In this document: positions 18,729 through 28,628 of the stretch, one piece after another
Position numbering within the stretch: position 1 is the stretch's first letter
Layout: every line of letters begins with the position of its first letter
Assembly (NCBI RefSeq): GCF_001598295.1
Contig: NZ_BCYR01000004.1
Location: 1 to 64,000 of the forward strand
Reading direction: 5' to 3'
DNA from: Klebsiella ornithinolytica NBRC 105727 = ATCC 31898
GTDB lineage: Bacteria > Pseudomonadota > Gammaproteobacteria > Enterobacterales > Enterobacteriaceae
DNA length: 64,000 nt
Translations under genes and position numbers: made by a program
Notes under the pieces: generated by a model
Seen by the model: the letters and a program-made list of their open reading frames with translations, nothing else
The model's database searches: none
What the model was told of the DNA's origin: nothing

Positions 18729-19223
18729 TTATTCTGTGGCAGTGTGCTCGGCTATTTTGTCGAGGATATTAATGGACGGATCTGATGCCACCACACGCAA
18801 ATCCAGTTTTACGCCCAGTTTATCCAGTTGACGAAATGCATGAATATCCTCGTCGTCTAAAGAGACTGCCTTGGTTAATTGTTTTTTACCCGGTCGCCAG
18901 GCCATGCCGCCAATATTTAAGGTGGCAATATTGACCCCCTGTTTGACCATCGTTAAAACATCCTGAGGGTTGGTAAATAAATAAAAAACGGTCTCGTTCT
19001 GATATTGCGGGTTGTGATAAACGGCGACTGCTTTTTCGAGGTTAACGACATTGACCTTCATGCCCGGAGGCGCGGCCTGGCGGAGTAAGGTCCGACGTAC
19101 CTCATCGTTATAGACCTCGTCGTTGCAGATAATAATGCGCCGGGCGTTGGCGACTTTTGACCACACGGTGGTCACCTGGCCATGGATCAGGCGGTCATCA
19201 ATACGGGCAAGCGTAATGTTCAT
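18729..19223 (-). CDS. sorB: PTS L-sorbose transporter subunit IIB
   Basis: Cytoplasmic phosphocarrier of the mannose-type sorbose PTS, passing phosphate from SorF to the sugar. It has 164 residues. The phosphorylated histidine is His14 in RIDDRLIHGQV. Its ATG shares one base with the sorF stop (TGATG), which points to translational coupling. Confidence 0.95.
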   Translation of the reverse strand: MNITLARIDDRLIHGQVTTVWSKVANARRIIICNDEVYNDEVRRTLLRQAAPPGMKVNVVNLEKAVAVYHNPQYQNETVFYLFTNPQDVLTMVKQGVNIATLNIGGMAWRPGKKQLTKAVSLDDEDIHAFRQLDKLGVKLDLRVVASDPSINILDKIAEHTATE

Positions 19224-19630
19224 CAAAAATCCTCCTCAATGGTTTCCGGCTGTCGCCAGACCACGCAGCACTGGCTGGCAATGGTCGTCAGATGTGCACA
19301 CAGGGCGTCTGCGGTCAGGGTCTGCTGGTTATCCACCAGTTCCAGCGCCAGCGGTAATGAGAGGCCGCTGATGACCCGCAGCCGCGGGTTTTTCATCGCC
19401 AGCCCGGCAGCGGCATTCCACGGGCTGCCGCACTGTAAATCGACGGCGATCAGCCACTCACTGTCATTGTGAGTGCTTACTAACTCATCCAGCCTGGTGG
19501 CGATGTCGCTGGCGTTTTCGCCGGGCATAAATGCCACGGCGCTGGCCTGCACGTCACCATAGACCATGCGCACCGAATCCAGCATGGCGCAGGCCAGCTG
19601 ACCGTGGGCGCAGAAAATCACATTCACCAT
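19223..19630 (-). CDS. sorF: PTS L-sorbose transporter subunit IIA
   Basis: Cytoplasmic IIA phosphocarrier of the mannose family, accepting phosphate from HPr. It has 135 residues, with the active histidine at position 9 in FCAHGQLA. It lies nine bases after sorD, and its stop overlaps the sorB start. Confidence 0.95.
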   Translation of the reverse strand: MVNVIFCAHGQLACAMLDSVRMVYGDVQASAVAFMPGENASDIATRLDELVSTHNDSEWLIAVDLQCGSPWNAAAGLAMKNPRLRVISGLSLPLALELVDNQQTLTADALCAHLTTIASQCCVVWRQPETIEEDF

Positions 19631-19639
19631 ATCGACTCC

Positions 19640-20443
19640 TTATCCGCGGGTTTTTCCGCCGGCGATGTTAGTGGTTACTCCGGTTATATAGCTTGCCCGC
19701 TCTGACAGCAGGTAGCAGACATAGTCGGCTACTTCGCTCAGACGACCGGAGCGACCAATCGGTATCGCGTTTTTGCTATAGCCCGCGCGCAGCTGCTCGA
19801 CGGTGATATTGCGCGTCCAGGCCAGCGCTTCTTCGTATTCCGGCGTGCGCAACCCGGTTTTTTCGAGGATGCCAGGCGCCACGCCCACAACGCGGATACC
19901 GTGTTTCCCCAGCTCTTTGGACCATGAACGCGTGAAGCTATTCAGCGCGGCTTTGGTCGCGGCATAGCAGCTCTGACCTTCAGAGCCTTCCAGCCCGCTT
20001 TCTGACGAGACGTTAACAATGACGCCTGCGCGCTGTTTCACCATCTGCCGGGCCACCGCCTGCGACATCAGAAAGACCCCTTTTTGGTTGATGTTCACCA
20101 TCTTTTCAAAGGCGGCCTCATTGAGTTCATAGCGTCCTGCCGGGGCTTTCTCATCGACGAGGAGACGCGGAAAATTCACCCCGGCATTATTCACCAGACC
20201 ATCGATACGACCGTATTGTTGAATAATCTGTTCGACGGTGTGATTCACCTCGCTGGCGCTGGAAATATCCGTAGGCCAGAACCTGTAATGGTCATGGTGG
20301 TGATGCTTGTCACCGCCGCGAATATCGATCATCTGGACATTTGCACCGAGACTTAATAACTCGTCAACAATTGCCAGACCAATTCCCGACGCGCCGCCGG
20401 TAACAATAATTGTTTTATCTTGCAGATTTAGCCATGTTTGCAT
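19640..20443 (-). CDS. sorD: Sorbitol-6-phosphate 2-dehydrogenase
   Basis: Short-chain dehydrogenase that oxidises D-glucitol 6-phosphate to fructose 6-phosphate, feeding SorE product into glycolysis. It has 267 residues. The NAD-binding TGGASGIG is at 15-22, NNAG follows, and the catalytic YAATK lies downstream. The start at 20443 (MQTWLNLQDK) matches the family; other in-frame ATGs occur at 20452 and upstream. A histidine run (KHHHHDH) lies near residue 46. Confidence 0.94.
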   Translation of the reverse strand: MQTWLNLQDKTIIVTGGASGIGLAIVDELLSLGANVQMIDIRGGDKHHHHDHYRFWPTDISSASEVNHTVEQIIQQYGRIDGLVNNAGVNFPRLLVDEKAPAGRYELNEAAFEKMVNINQKGVFLMSQAVARQMVKQRAGVIVNVSSESGLEGSEGQSCYAATKAALNSFTRSWSKELGKHGIRVVGVAPGILEKTGLRTPEYEEALAWTRNITVEQLRAGYSKNAIPIGRSGRLSEVADYVCYLLSERASYITGVTTNIAGGKTRG

Positions 20444-20510
20444 AATCGTCATCTCATTTTCAGGTAAAGGGATCCCACGCAGCGCGAGCTGCGTCAAAAG
20501 AAAACGTCTT

Positions 20511-21464
20511 TTATTTCAGTAACCGTTCTGCGGTTTCTCGATTCGTCACCAGACAGTTAATATAACCCCCGCGCAATGCGCCAATAATTCCGGTATATTT
20601 TTCTTCGCCGATGGCGATACCCACGGAATAACGCACCTGTTTTAATCTGGCAATATCGATGGAGAGCGTTTTTTCATTCATATTGGTTTCAACGGCGATA
20701 CCGTTGATATCATAAAAGCGTGAACAAATATCGCCGGCGACGTGTCGCGCGTTAAGATCATCGCTCTCTTCGCTACCATAAAACGCATGCCAGTTGGCGC
20801 CATCGCGAATCGCCGGGGAACCGATACCCACCAGCGCCACATCGAGATTCTCCCAGTAGGATGAAATCGTTTTAAAATGTTGGGACTGCATAATACCGTT
20901 GCGAATCAATGTGTTTTCCAGCAGCGCCGGGAAGTCGGCAAGATGCGATTCGGCTTTCAGCCTGGCGGCGGCGCCGTAGGTCAGCGTGTTCACATGATAC
21001 CGGCTCTCCAGCTTGCCCGAGGGGCCGCCGATAATCGGTACGCAAATCACCTGCCGCGACTGACTGGCCTGCGGTAGCGTTTCGACCAGCGCACGAACCG
21101 CCCGCCCCCAGGAAAAGCCGATAATATCGCCAGGTTCAAGCAGGCGGTCGACCAGCTGAGCGCCATGCTGCCCGATGGTGCTCAGCTGGTCCTCTTCCTG
21201 TGATGACTCGCAGGAGGCGACCACCGCCTCTTTGAGAGCGAACTTTTGCTTCAGCTGCTGTTCCAACCACAGATTTTCGTTGTAGTCGTAGTTGATGGCG
21301 ATGGTGACAATACCCTGCTCACGACCGCGTTTTAGCAGGCGGCTGATCGTGGTGCGGTAAATACCCAGCTCACGGGCAATCTGCGCCTGGGTCATCTCCT
21401 GCTCATAATAGAGCTGGGCAACTTTAACGATTAAGCGGATATCATCGCTATTTTCGATCGCCAT
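20511..21464 (-). CDS. sorC: Sorbose operon regulator SorC
   Basis: SorC/DeoR-type transcriptional regulator that controls the sor operon from its first gene. It has 317 residues. An N-terminal helix-turn-helix is at about 24-48 (MTQAQIARELGIYRTTISRL), followed by a sugar-binding domain with the phosphosugar-isomerase-like fold (PGDIIGFSWGRAV, VGIGSPAIRDG). The ATG at 21464 has AGGAG seven bases upstream; the longer frame lacks family similarity. Three related TGCACATTTGTGCA-like sites upstream are candidate operators. Confidence 0.95.
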   Translation of the reverse strand: MAIENSDDIRLIVKVAQLYYEQEMTQAQIARELGIYRTTISRLLKRGREQGIVTIAINYDYNENLWLEQQLKQKFALKEAVVASCESSQEEDQLSTIGQHGAQLVDRLLEPGDIIGFSWGRAVRALVETLPQASQSRQVICVPIIGGPSGKLESRYHVNTLTYGAAARLKAESHLADFPALLENTLIRNGIMQSQHFKTISSYWENLDVALVGIGSPAIRDGANWHAFYGSEESDDLNARHVAGDICSRFYDINGIAVETNMNEKTLSIDIARLKQVRYSVGIAIGEEKYTGIIGALRGGYINCLVTNRETAERLLK

Positions 21465-21475
21465 CTTTGGGCTCC

Positions 21476-21634
21476 TGCACATTTGTGCAAACGGTATTCT
21501 TGCTCTCTTGATCTGATATAACCCCAACTATCGCCGGCGACAAAGCAATTTTCCGCTATATCATCACCATAAGGTGGCGATTTGTTTTGCACATTTGATT
21601 GCTGGCCTGCCTGGAGATGGCACGTTTGTGCGTG
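21476..21634 (-). promoter_or_regulatory. Candidate SorC operators upstream of sorC
   Basis: Three related sites occur: the palindrome TGCACATTTGTGCA at 21476-21489, TTTTGCACATTTGATT at 21585-21600 and GGCACGTTTGTGCGTG at 21619-21634. They lie between sorC and rluF, where the sor promoter must be. Spread-out operators would allow DNA looping. Assignment to SorC is inference. The rest of this 343-base gap shows no gene. Confidence 0.6.
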
Positions 21635-21807
21635 ATGAGCTAATGGTTTGATTCTGCTTATTTTCGCCGGGCAGAATTGCACGGCACGGGGTGGAACACT
21701 TTTGTGTAGAAAGGTGTGACGGATCACATTTAGCGGCGAGTCGTGGAGACGCGATTATTTTTGATTGTCCGCGGCCTGAGGTATATTTCGCTTTTACAGG
21801 AGAATTT

Positions 21808-22686
21808 ATGCTGCCCGACTCATCAACCCGACTCAATAAATACATCAGTGAAAGCGGAATTTGCTCGCGTCGCGAAGCCGATCGCTACATTGAACAAGGC
21901 AATGTTTTTATCAATGGCAAGCGTGCAACCATTGGCGATCAGGTTAATCCTGGCGATGTCGTGAAGGTCAACGGTCAATTGATCGAGCCGCGCGAGGCCG
22001 AAGATCTGGTCTTCATCGCCCTGAATAAACCGGTCGGTATTGTCAGCACAACGGAAGACAGCGAGCGCGATAACATTGTGGACTTTGTTAACCACAGCAA
22101 GCGTGTCTTCCCGATTGGTCGACTGGACAAAGACTCTCAGGGGCTGATCTTTCTGACCAACCACGGCGATCTGGTGAATAAGATCCTGCGTGCCGGCAAC
22201 GATCACGAGAAAGAGTATCTGGTGACGGTGGACAAGCCGGTGACCGACGAGTTTATTCGCGGTATGGGCGCTGGCGTCCCGATTCTTGGCACGGTGACGA
22301 AGAAGTGTAAAGTCAGGAAGGAAGCGCCGTTCGTGTTTCGTATTACCCTGGTTCAGGGCCTGAACCGGCAGATTCGCCGGATGTGCGAGCACTTTGGCTA
22401 TGAGGTCACGAAGCTGGAACGGACGCGGATCATGAACGTCGGGCTGTCGGGACTGCCGCTTGGTGAGTGGCGCGACCTGACGGATGATGAGCTGGTGGCG
22501 CTGTTTAAGCTGATTGAGAATTCATCCTCTGAGGCCAAACCGAAGGCGAAAGCCAAACCGAAAACCGCCGGGATCAAACGTCCGGTGGTGAAGATTGAAA
22601 AGAGCAGTGAGAAAAACGAGAAAGGGCGCCCGGCGTCTAACGGAAAACGTTTTACTCAGCCGGGGCGTAAAAAGAAAGGGCGTTAA
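21808..22686 (+). CDS. rluF: 23S rRNA pseudouridine synthase RluF
   Basis: Makes pseudouridine in 23S rRNA (U2604 in E. coli) and also acts on tRNA-Tyr. It has 292 residues. An S4 RNA-binding domain lies at about 7-65 ([20 protein letters not shown]). The catalytic aspartate is D107 in [10 protein letters not shown]. The basic Lys/Pro-rich tail ends GRKKKGR. The ATG at 21808 follows AGGAGAATTT. The end overlaps convergent yjbD by four bases. Confidence 0.96.
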   Translation: MLPDSSTRLNKYISESGICSRREADRYIEQGNVFINGKRATIGDQVNPGDVVKVNGQLIEPREAEDLVFIALNKPVGIVSTTEDSERDNIVDFVNHSKRVFPIGRLDKDSQGLIFLTNHGDLVNKILRAGNDHEKEYLVTVDKPVTDEFIRGMGAGVPILGTVTKKCKVRKEAPFVFRITLVQGLNRQIRRMCEHFGYEVTKLERTRIMNVGLSGLPLGEWRDLTDDELVALFKLIENSSSEAKPKAKAKPKTAGIKRPVVKIEKSSEKNEKGRPASNGKRFTQPGRKKKGR

Positions 22687-22955
22687 CGCCTGCCGCGCGT
22701 TGGCGTGCTCGCCGACCACGAAAATGATGCTTCGCTATCGGGTTTGTAGGCCTGCTTTTTCTTTAACTGGCGGGCCTTTTTCGCTTCGGCTTCTCGCAGC
22801 ACCATCAGCTTGTCGATGTACTCTTTCTTGACGGCGTTGGTCTCCGCGTTGGTCAGCGGACGGCCGTGCGCAATTCGGGCCCGGTCAAGCAGCGTTTTGA
22901 GTTCGCGTTGCTCGCGCTCTGTCATCTCTTTTTGCGTAATGCGGGGAAGTGCCAT
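22683..22955 (-). CDS. yjbD: DUF3811 protein YjbD
   Basis: A 90-residue, highly charged, mostly helical cytoplasmic protein ([19 protein letters not shown] at the start, STPTRGRR at the end) with the length and sequence of E. coli YjbD. Its function is unknown. The lysine and arginine richness ([16 protein letters not shown]) would suit nucleic-acid contact, but that is speculative. It converges on rluF with a four-base overlap. Confidence 0.9.
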   Translation of the reverse strand: MALPRITQKEMTEREQRELKTLLDRARIAHGRPLTNAETNAVKKEYIDKLMVLREAEAKKARQLKKKQAYKPDSEASFSWSASTPTRGRR

Positions 22956-23055
22956 AGTGGTGCCCTCAGTCTGCCGGATAACCCAGTGTACGGTAATCGC
23001 GGGCCGACGGACAGCGCGTTAGTCCCGTTGAGGAACGCGTAAACGGGGAAATTAC

Positions 23056-23074
23056 CCGGGCCGTTGGCCCGGGT
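23056..23074 (-). terminator. Hairpin after the PanS-like gene
   Basis: CCCGGGCCAACGGCCCGGG on the minus strand is a GC-rich hairpin just after the transporter stop, followed by TAATTT. It is a probable terminator with a weak U tract. Confidence 0.55.
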
Positions 23075-23083
23075 GAGTGAATA

Positions 23084-24013
23084 TTAGCGTTTGTTCACGT
23101 TTTTGGCGGTAGGTTTCCCGGACCAGTAGCCCGCCAGCAGCGAACCGGACAGGTTGTGCCAGACTGAAAACAGCGCACCGGGCAGCGCGGCGAGCGGGCC
23201 GAAGTAGATTTTCCCCAGCGCGGCAGCCAGACCAGAGTTTTGCATCCCTACTTCAATCGCCAGCGTCCGGCAGGTTGACTCGTCAAAGCCAAACAGCCGC
23301 CCGCCCCAGTAGCCGCCGAGCAGACCGATGGCGTTATGCAGGATCACCGCGACAATCACCACCAGACCCACCGAAGCGATATGGGAGGCGGAGCCGGCGA
23401 CGACGGCGCTGATAATCGCCAGGATGCAGATCATCGAGAAGGCGGGCAGAAAAGGTTCAACCGCTTTCACCACTTTGGGCAGCGTATGGTGAATCACCAG
23501 GCCCAGCGCAATCGGGATCACGACGATCTGCAGGATACTGAGCAGCATCCCCATTACGTCGACCTGAATGTGCGCATCCACATACAGCCGCGTCAGCAGC
23601 GGCGTGGCAACCACGCCGACCAGCGTAGAAACAGATGAGATGGTGACAGACAGCGCCACATCGCCTTTCGCGAGATAGATCATCACGTTCGATGCTGTCC
23701 CGCTGGCGACGCTCCCGACCAGTACCATGCCGGCTGACAGCTCAGGCGGCATATGGAACAGCAGCGCCAGCGCCCAGGCGGCGAGAGGCATCACCAGATA
23801 GTGAAGAAAAATACCTGCAGCAACCGGCGCCGGGCGCGACAGCACGCGCTTAAAGTCATCCAGTTTCAGATGCACCCCCATTCCGAACATGATGAGCATC
23901 AGCAGCGTGGTGACCCACGGCCCGACGGGCGTAAAGGTCGACGGGGTATAATAAGCCAGAACAGAGAGCAGCAGCGCCCATAACGGGAACAGCCTCGTCA
24001 GAGTAGCGAGCAT
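23084..24013 (-). CDS. panS: BASS-family transporter, PanS-like (ketopantoate/pantothenate)
   Basis: Inner-membrane protein of 309 residues with about nine or ten helices, in the bile acid:sodium symporter family ([52 protein letters not shown]). Salmonella PanS, a member of this family, takes up ketopantoate, pantoate or pantothenate. I assign the name from family resemblance and my recollection that panS lies near lysC in Salmonella, so the substrate is less certain than the fold. Confidence 0.75.
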   Translation of the reverse strand: MLATLTRLFPLWALLLSVLAYYTPSTFTPVGPWVTTLLMLIMFGMGVHLKLDDFKRVLSRPAPVAAGIFLHYLVMPLAAWALALLFHMPPELSAGMVLVGSVASGTASNVMIYLAKGDVALSVTISSVSTLVGVVATPLLTRLYVDAHIQVDVMGMLLSILQIVVIPIALGLVIHHTLPKVVKAVEPFLPAFSMICILAIISAVVAGSASHIASVGLVVIVAVILHNAIGLLGGYWGGRLFGFDESTCRTLAIEVGMQNSGLAAALGKIYFGPLAALPGALFSVWHNLSGSLLAGYWSGKPTAKNVNKR

Positions 24014-24164
24014 GTTGTTTTCCTTGCGATTAACGCCTCATCCTTCGGGCAACGCGTGCGCAGGCGGTGTCTGTTTCCCCGGGCACGTTGTCTGCTGTGC
24101 ATCAGGGGGCGTCGCACCGGCCCGTCGCCCGAACGATTGAGGGGATGTTGTGTTGATATAGTTA

Positions 24165-24190
24165 TAAAAAAGCCGGGTTCGAGCCCGGCT
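24165..24190 (-). terminator. lysC terminator
   Basis: On the minus strand the stem AGCCGGG/CCCGGCT is followed by six T residues, 29 bases after the lysC stop: a strong intrinsic terminator. Confidence 0.9.
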
Positions 24191-24219
24191 ATAGGTAATT
24201 TTTATCGCGTGAAGAAATA

Positions 24220-25569
24220 TTATTCAAACAAATTATGATGCAATTTCTGCACGACTTTCTCGGCATCCGCCCCAGGCACCAGGAAGCAGAGGTTATGGCT
24301 GGATGCGCCGTAGCAAATCATACGAATATTGAACGGCTCCAGGACGCCGAAAACTTCTTTGCCCACGCCACAGGCGCGCGACAACTCGTTACCGATTAAC
24401 GCCACCAGCGCCAGATCCTGCTCCACTTCTACGCGGCACAGGGAGGAGAGTTCGGTCAGCAGCGCCTGCGTCAGCAGAGTATCGGTGGCGGAGGTTGAAC
24501 CGGTGGTATCCATAGTCAACGCGATGCTGACTTCGGACGTGGTGATCAGATCCACGGAAATATTGTGGCGCGCGAGGATCCCGAATACTTCCGCCAGGAA
24601 GCCGCGAGAGTGCAGCATATTCAGGCTATGCAGCGTCAGCAGCGTCTGGCGGCGGCGCAGGGCCAGCGCGCGGAACAGCGGCGGATTTTCGGTTTTATTA
24701 CACACCAGCGTTCCGCCGGCGGTGGGTTCTTTGCTGGATCCCACGAACACCGGAATATCGCTACGCACGGCGGGCAGCAGGGTGGCCGGATGAAGCACTT
24801 TGGCACCAAAGGTGGCCATTTCTGCCGCTTCGGCAAATGCGATGACATCAATGCGTTTTGCCGCCGGCGCGACGCGCGGGTCGGTGGTGTAGATACCCGG
24901 GACATCGGTCCAGATATCGACACGGCTGGCGTTCAGCGCTTCGCCCAGCAGAGCGGCGGTATAGTCGCTGCCGCCGCGGCCCAGCGTTGTGGTACGGCCT
25001 TTGGCTTCGCTGCCGATAAAGCCCTGGGTGACCACCAGACCTTCAGCCAGCCGCGGAGTCAGCTGCAGCTGCGTCAGCTCGGCGAGTGCGGCAATGTCTG
25101 GCTCGGCGCGGCCGAAGCGATCGTTGGTGCGCATAATCTTACGTACATCGAACCACTGTGACGCAATACCGCGCTCGCGGAGAATTTCGACAAACAGCAG
25201 GGTGGACATCAGTTCGCCATGGCTGACCAGCTCGTCGGTCAGCGCAGCGGAACTTGCCAGCGCAGCGGCTTCTGCCAGGGTGGTGATATTTTCCAGCAGA
25301 CGCTCGATCTCTTCGCGAATCACGTTGGGATAGCGCAGACGCTCCAGGATATTGAATTGAATCTGGCGCAGCGATTCGAGCTTTTCAAAACGCTCAGCGG
25401 GTTCCAGCCCTTCAGCCAAAGCAACCAGAAGATTGGTCACACCCGCAGAGGCCGATAACACCACGACGCGCGTGTTCTCATCAAGTCGCGCAACATCAAC
25501 GCTGCGATTCATGGCATCGAAATCGGCAACGCTGGTGCCGCCGAATTTGGCTACAACTAAATCTGTCAT
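24220..25569 (-). CDS. lysC: Lysine-sensitive aspartokinase III
   Basis: Phosphorylates L-aspartate, the first step toward lysine, threonine, methionine and diaminopimelate. It has 449 residues, as in E. coli. The kinase motif is KFGGTSVAD at 8-16, with GRGGSDYTAALLG and the FGAKVLHPATL segment of the catalytic domain; two ACT domains after about residue 310 bind lysine for feedback inhibition. The start at 25569 follows GAGGTTGTT. A long leader with a lysine riboswitch precedes it. Confidence 0.97.
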   Translation of the reverse strand: MTDLVVAKFGGTSVADFDAMNRSVDVARLDENTRVVVLSASAGVTNLLVALAEGLEPAERFEKLESLRQIQFNILERLRYPNVIREEIERLLENITTLAEAAALASSAALTDELVSHGELMSTLLFVEILRERGIASQWFDVRKIMRTNDRFGRAEPDIAALAELTQLQLTPRLAEGLVVTQGFIGSEAKGRTTTLGRGGSDYTAALLGEALNASRVDIWTDVPGIYTTDPRVAPAAKRIDVIAFAEAAEMATFGAKVLHPATLLPAVRSDIPVFVGSSKEPTAGGTLVCNKTENPPLFRALALRRRQTLLTLHSLNMLHSRGFLAEVFGILARHNISVDLITTSEVSIALTMDTTGSTSATDTLLTQALLTELSSLCRVEVEQDLALVALIGNELSRACGVGKEVFGVLEPFNIRMICYGASSHNLCFLVPGADAEKVVQKLHHNLFE

Positions 25570-25744
25570 AACAACCTCGTGTCAGGGGGGGCCTGACTTA
25601 TTAAAACGATTCCTGAGTGGGGCTGGGCTGGACACCAACTTACAGTAATAAAATGTCTTAATAAGCCAGGCCAAATTATTCAGCCATGGCACAAGGGAAG
25701 AGCGAAAAACAGGGTGGGCGCAGAGCAATAAACAGCTACGATGT

Positions 25745-25977
25745 CACCCAGAAGTGCTCCACCTTGTAGACCCGCTCCCCAACGCCTTGCGTCAGTTCCT
25801 GGGTATGAAACGCCCGACTGCGAACGTTTCTGGTGACAACCCAGGGGATTCAGCCCCTGTGGCCGGTGATGTGCGTACCAGACGCTTTATCACCTCGGCG
25901 TTGCTCCCCCTCACGTATTTTCGCCGGACTGGTTCCTCCAATACGGTTACCTGGGCAACGCACCTCTTCTGGCAATT
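25745..25977 (-). promoter_or_regulatory. Lysine riboswitch (L box)
   Basis: Read on the minus strand the leader contains the conserved L-box blocks: AGAAGAGGTGCGTTGCCCA, TTGGAGGAACCAGTCC, GCAACGCCGAGGTGAT, AGGGGCTGAATCCCCTGGG, GTTGTCACCAGAA and GGTGGAGCACTTCTGGGTG. These line up with the E. coli lysC leader. About 175 bases remain between aptamer and lysC start, forming the expression platform. Lysine binding should switch off translation and speed mRNA decay, as in E. coli. Confidence 0.95.
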
Positions 25978-26092
25978 ACCGACGTCTTTCACTTTGCCTG
26001 GGGGCGCTGGTGATGATCCCCCTGCAATACCCTTTCGCTGTAGCGTGAAATGCGCGAGCAATACAAACCTGCATAAATGCAGGCAGTGCAGT

Positions 26093-26122
26093 TATATAAA
26101 GGCTTCGGAGTAGGTATGTCAA
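26093..26122 (-). promoter_or_regulatory. lysC promoter
   Basis: On the minus strand a perfect -35 TTGACA (26122-26117) is spaced 17-18 bases from TATATA (26098-26093). This would start a leader of roughly 515 bases that carries the whole lysine riboswitch. Confidence 0.75.
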
Positions 26123-26325
26123 CGTTGCGGTTATGCGGATTTTTCATGCGGGGGTGATTAACAGAAAAAAGCCTTATGATGGCTATACTAGTAGAGGCTT
26201 TTTGCCCCGAACTGACCCTATTCCTGACACGTGTCATAGGCATAACATAAAAATCATCACAATTTTTTGCCGCCGGCGCTACAATCGACCGCAGTCACAA
26301 TTCTCAAATCAGAAGAGTATTGCTA

Positions 26326-27975
26326 ATGAAAAACATCAACCCAACGCAGACCTCTGCCTGGCAGGCATTACAGAAACACTTTGATGAAATGAAAGATGTC
26401 ACTATCAGCGAGCTTTTCGCGCAAGATAGCGACCGTTTTTCTAAGTTTTCCGCAACGTTCGACGATCTGATGCTGGTGGATTTCTCCAAAAACCGCATCA
26501 CTGAAGAGACGCTGACCAAACTGCAGGATCTGGCGAAAGAGACCGATCTGGCAGGGGCGATCAAGTCCATGTTCTCCGGTGAGAAGATCAACCGCACTGA
26601 AGATCGCGCTGTTCTGCACGTTGCTCTGCGCAACCGTAGCAATACCCCGATTATTGTTGATGGCAAAGATGTGATGCCGGAAGTGAATGCTGTTCTCGAA
26701 AAGATGAAGCATTTCTCTGAAGCGATCATCTCCGGCAGCTGGAAAGGCTATACCGGTAAAGCGATTACCGATGTAGTGAATATCGGTATCGGTGGCTCTG
26801 ACCTCGGCCCGTTCATGGTGACCGAAGCGCTGCGCCCGTATAAAAACCATCTCAATATGCACTTTGTATCTAACGTCGATGGCACCCACATCGCCGAAGT
26901 GCTGAAAACGGTGAACCCGGAAACCACCCTGTTCCTGGTTGCGTCGAAAACCTTCACCACCCAGGAAACCATGACCAACGCCCACAGCGCGCGCGACTGG
27001 TTCCTGGCGACCGCGGGCGATGAGAAGCACGTGGCGAAACACTTCGCCGCACTCTCCACCAATGGCAAAGCGGTGGGCGAGTTCGGGATTGATACTGCCA
27101 ATATGTTTGAGTTCTGGGACTGGGTTGGCGGCCGTTACTCCCTGTGGTCAGCCATCGGCCTGTCCATTATCCTGTCCGTGGGCTTCGACAACTTTGTTGA
27201 GCTGCTCTCCGGCGCGCATGCGATGGACAAACACTTCTCCACCGCCGCGCCAGAAAAAAACCTGCCGGTGCTGCTGGCGCTGATCGGCATCTGGTACAAC
27301 AACTTCTTCGGTGCTGAAACCGAAGCCATTCTGCCGTACGACCAGTACATGCACCGCTTCCCGGCGTATTTCCAGCAGGGCAACATGGAATCTAACGGCA
27401 AATACGTTGACCGTAACGGCAACGCCGTAGATTACCAGACCGGCCCGATCATCTGGGGTGAGCCGGGCACCAACGGTCAGCACGCGTTCTATCAGCTGAT
27501 TCACCAGGGGACCAAAATGGTACCGTGCGATTTTATCGCCCCGGCCATTACCCATAACCCGCTCTCCGATCACCATCCGAAGCTGCTGTCTAACTTCTTT
27601 GCGCAGACCGAAGCGCTGGCGTTCGGTAAATCCCGTGAAGTGGTTGAGCAGGAGTATCGTGACCAGGGTAAAGATCCGGCAACCCTGGATCACGTGGTGC
27701 CGTTCAAAGTGTTCGAAGGCAACCGCCCGACCAACTCCATCCTGCTGCGTGAAATCACCCCGTTCAGCCTCGGCGCGCTGATTGCCCTGTATGAACATAA
27801 GATCTTCACCCAGGGCGCGATCCTCAACATCTTCACCTTCGACCAGTGGGGCGTTGAGTTAGGTAAACAGCTGGCAAACCGCATTCTGCCAGAGCTGAAA
27901 GATGGCGAAGAAATCAGCAGCCACGACAGCTCGACGAACGGCCTGATTAACCGTTACAAAGCCTGGCGCGCATAA
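26326..27975 (+). CDS. pgi: Glucose-6-phosphate isomerase
   Basis: Interconverts glucose 6-phosphate and fructose 6-phosphate in glycolysis and gluconeogenesis. It has 549 residues, as in E. coli. Family signatures are seen: [31 protein letters not shown], and the C-terminal [14 protein letters not shown] with the catalytic lysine. The ATG at 26326 gives MKNINPTQT; a TTG two codons upstream is in frame but unlikely. It is divergent from the lysC leader. Confidence 0.97.
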   Translation: MKNINPTQTSAWQALQKHFDEMKDVTISELFAQDSDRFSKFSATFDDLMLVDFSKNRITEETLTKLQDLAKETDLAGAIKSMFSGEKINRTEDRAVLHVALRNRSNTPIIVDGKDVMPEVNAVLEKMKHFSEAIISGSWKGYTGKAITDVVNIGIGGSDLGPFMVTEALRPYKNHLNMHFVSNVDGTHIAEVLKTVNPETTLFLVASKTFTTQETMTNAHSARDWFLATAGDEKHVAKHFAALSTNGKAVGEFGIDTANMFEFWDWVGGRYSLWSAIGLSIILSVGFDNFVELLSGAHAMDKHFSTAAPEKNLPVLLALIGIWYNNFFGAETEAILPYDQYMHRFPAYFQQGNMESNGKYVDRNGNAVDYQTGPIIWGEPGTNGQHAFYQLIHQGTKMVPCDFIAPAITHNPLSDHHPKLLSNFFAQTEALAFGKSREVVEQEYRDQGKDPATLDHVVPFKVFEGNRPTNSILLREITPFSLGALIALYEHKIFTQGAILNIFTFDQWGVELGKQLANRILPELKDGEEISSHDSSTNGLINRYKAWRA

Positions 27976-27983
27976 GGCGCCGG

Positions 27984-28016
27984 TGCCTGAATACCGGTCA
28001 GGGCGATCGGTATTCA
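27984..28016. other. Perfect 11-bp stem-loop after pgi
   Basis: CCTGAATACCG and CGGTATTCAGG flank an 11-base loop, beginning nine bases after the pgi stop. There is no U tract, so it is not a standard terminator. It could protect the pgi 3' end. Confidence 0.6.
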
Positions 28017-28079
28017 GGCTATGTGCTTTCTGCATTCACCCGGCGGTGCGTTGTTTGCGCGGGCCGACGACTGTGTTTT

Positions 28080-28113
28080 GTAGGCCGTGCAAGGCGTCAG
28101 CCGCCGTCCGGCA
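28080..28113. repeat. Degenerate REP element
   Basis: GTAGGCCGTGCAAGGCG followed by CAGCCGCCGTCCGGCA matches the REP consensus (GTAGGCCGGATAAGGCG..CGCCATCCGGCA) with several changes. It lies between pgi and its probable distal terminator. Confidence 0.6.
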
Positions 28114-28134
28114 GACGTCCAGCGAACCGATCTC

Positions 28135-28164
28135 AATGCCGACCTTCCGGGGCGGCATTTTTGT
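28135..28164 (+). terminator. Probable distal pgi terminator
   Basis: AATGCCG/CGGCATT encloses an 11-base loop and is followed by TTTTTGTTT on the plus strand. It ends at the stop of the convergent acetyltransferase gene. Confidence 0.7.
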
Positions 28165-28620
28165 TTATAGCCGCCGCAGCAGTTTCGCCGGGTTACCCGC
28201 CCAGACGCCTTTTTCTGTTATCGATTTCGTGACCACGCTCCCGGCGCCAATCACCGCGCCATCGCAGATGCTGACCGCCAGAATGGCCGCGCCGCTGCCG
28301 ATAGAAACATCGTTGCCAAGCGTAATTCGCCCCCAGTTTTCCCGGTTGGCATCGGGACGGCCCTCGCGAAACATATCGTTGGCAAACATCACGCCGTGGC
28401 CGATAAAGCAACGCTCGCCGATCGTGACATACTCGCAGATAAAGGTATGGGACTGGATTTTACTGTCGGCACCGATGCGCGTATGGCCCTGAATTTCGAC
28501 GAATGGCCCGACAAAGACGTTATCGCCAAGCGTGCAGTCATAGAGATTGGCAGGTTGATAAATCACCACGTTCTCGCCGCTGGTGACGTTGCGGATGCCG
28601 GTTTCACGAAGAGTGTGCAT
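28165..28620 (-). CDS. Hexapeptide-repeat acyltransferase
   Basis: A 151-residue protein of the left-handed beta-helix acyltransferase family. Successive hexapeptide-like repeats run through the length (LGDNVFVGPFVEI, IGERCFIGHGV, LGNDVSIGSGAAIL, IGAGSVVT) and end in the typical WAGNPAKLLRRL. Relatives acetylate sugars or nucleotide-sugars, often in surface-polysaccharide loci; no such locus is present here, so the substrate is unknown. It follows the GNAT gene by eight bases, probably in the same transcript. Confidence 0.8.
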   Translation of the reverse strand: MHTLRETGIRNVTSGENVVIYQPANLYDCTLGDNVFVGPFVEIQGHTRIGADSKIQSHTFICEYVTIGERCFIGHGVMFANDMFREGRPDANRENWGRITLGNDVSIGSGAAILAVSICDGAVIGAGSVVTKSITEKGVWAGNPAKLLRRL

Positions 28621-28628
28621 AGCGCCTC

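Noticed and set aside
21715-21728. TGTGACGGATCACA as a CRP site upstream of rluF/sorC
   Set aside because: The half-sites TGTGA and TCACA are only four bases apart; CRP needs six.
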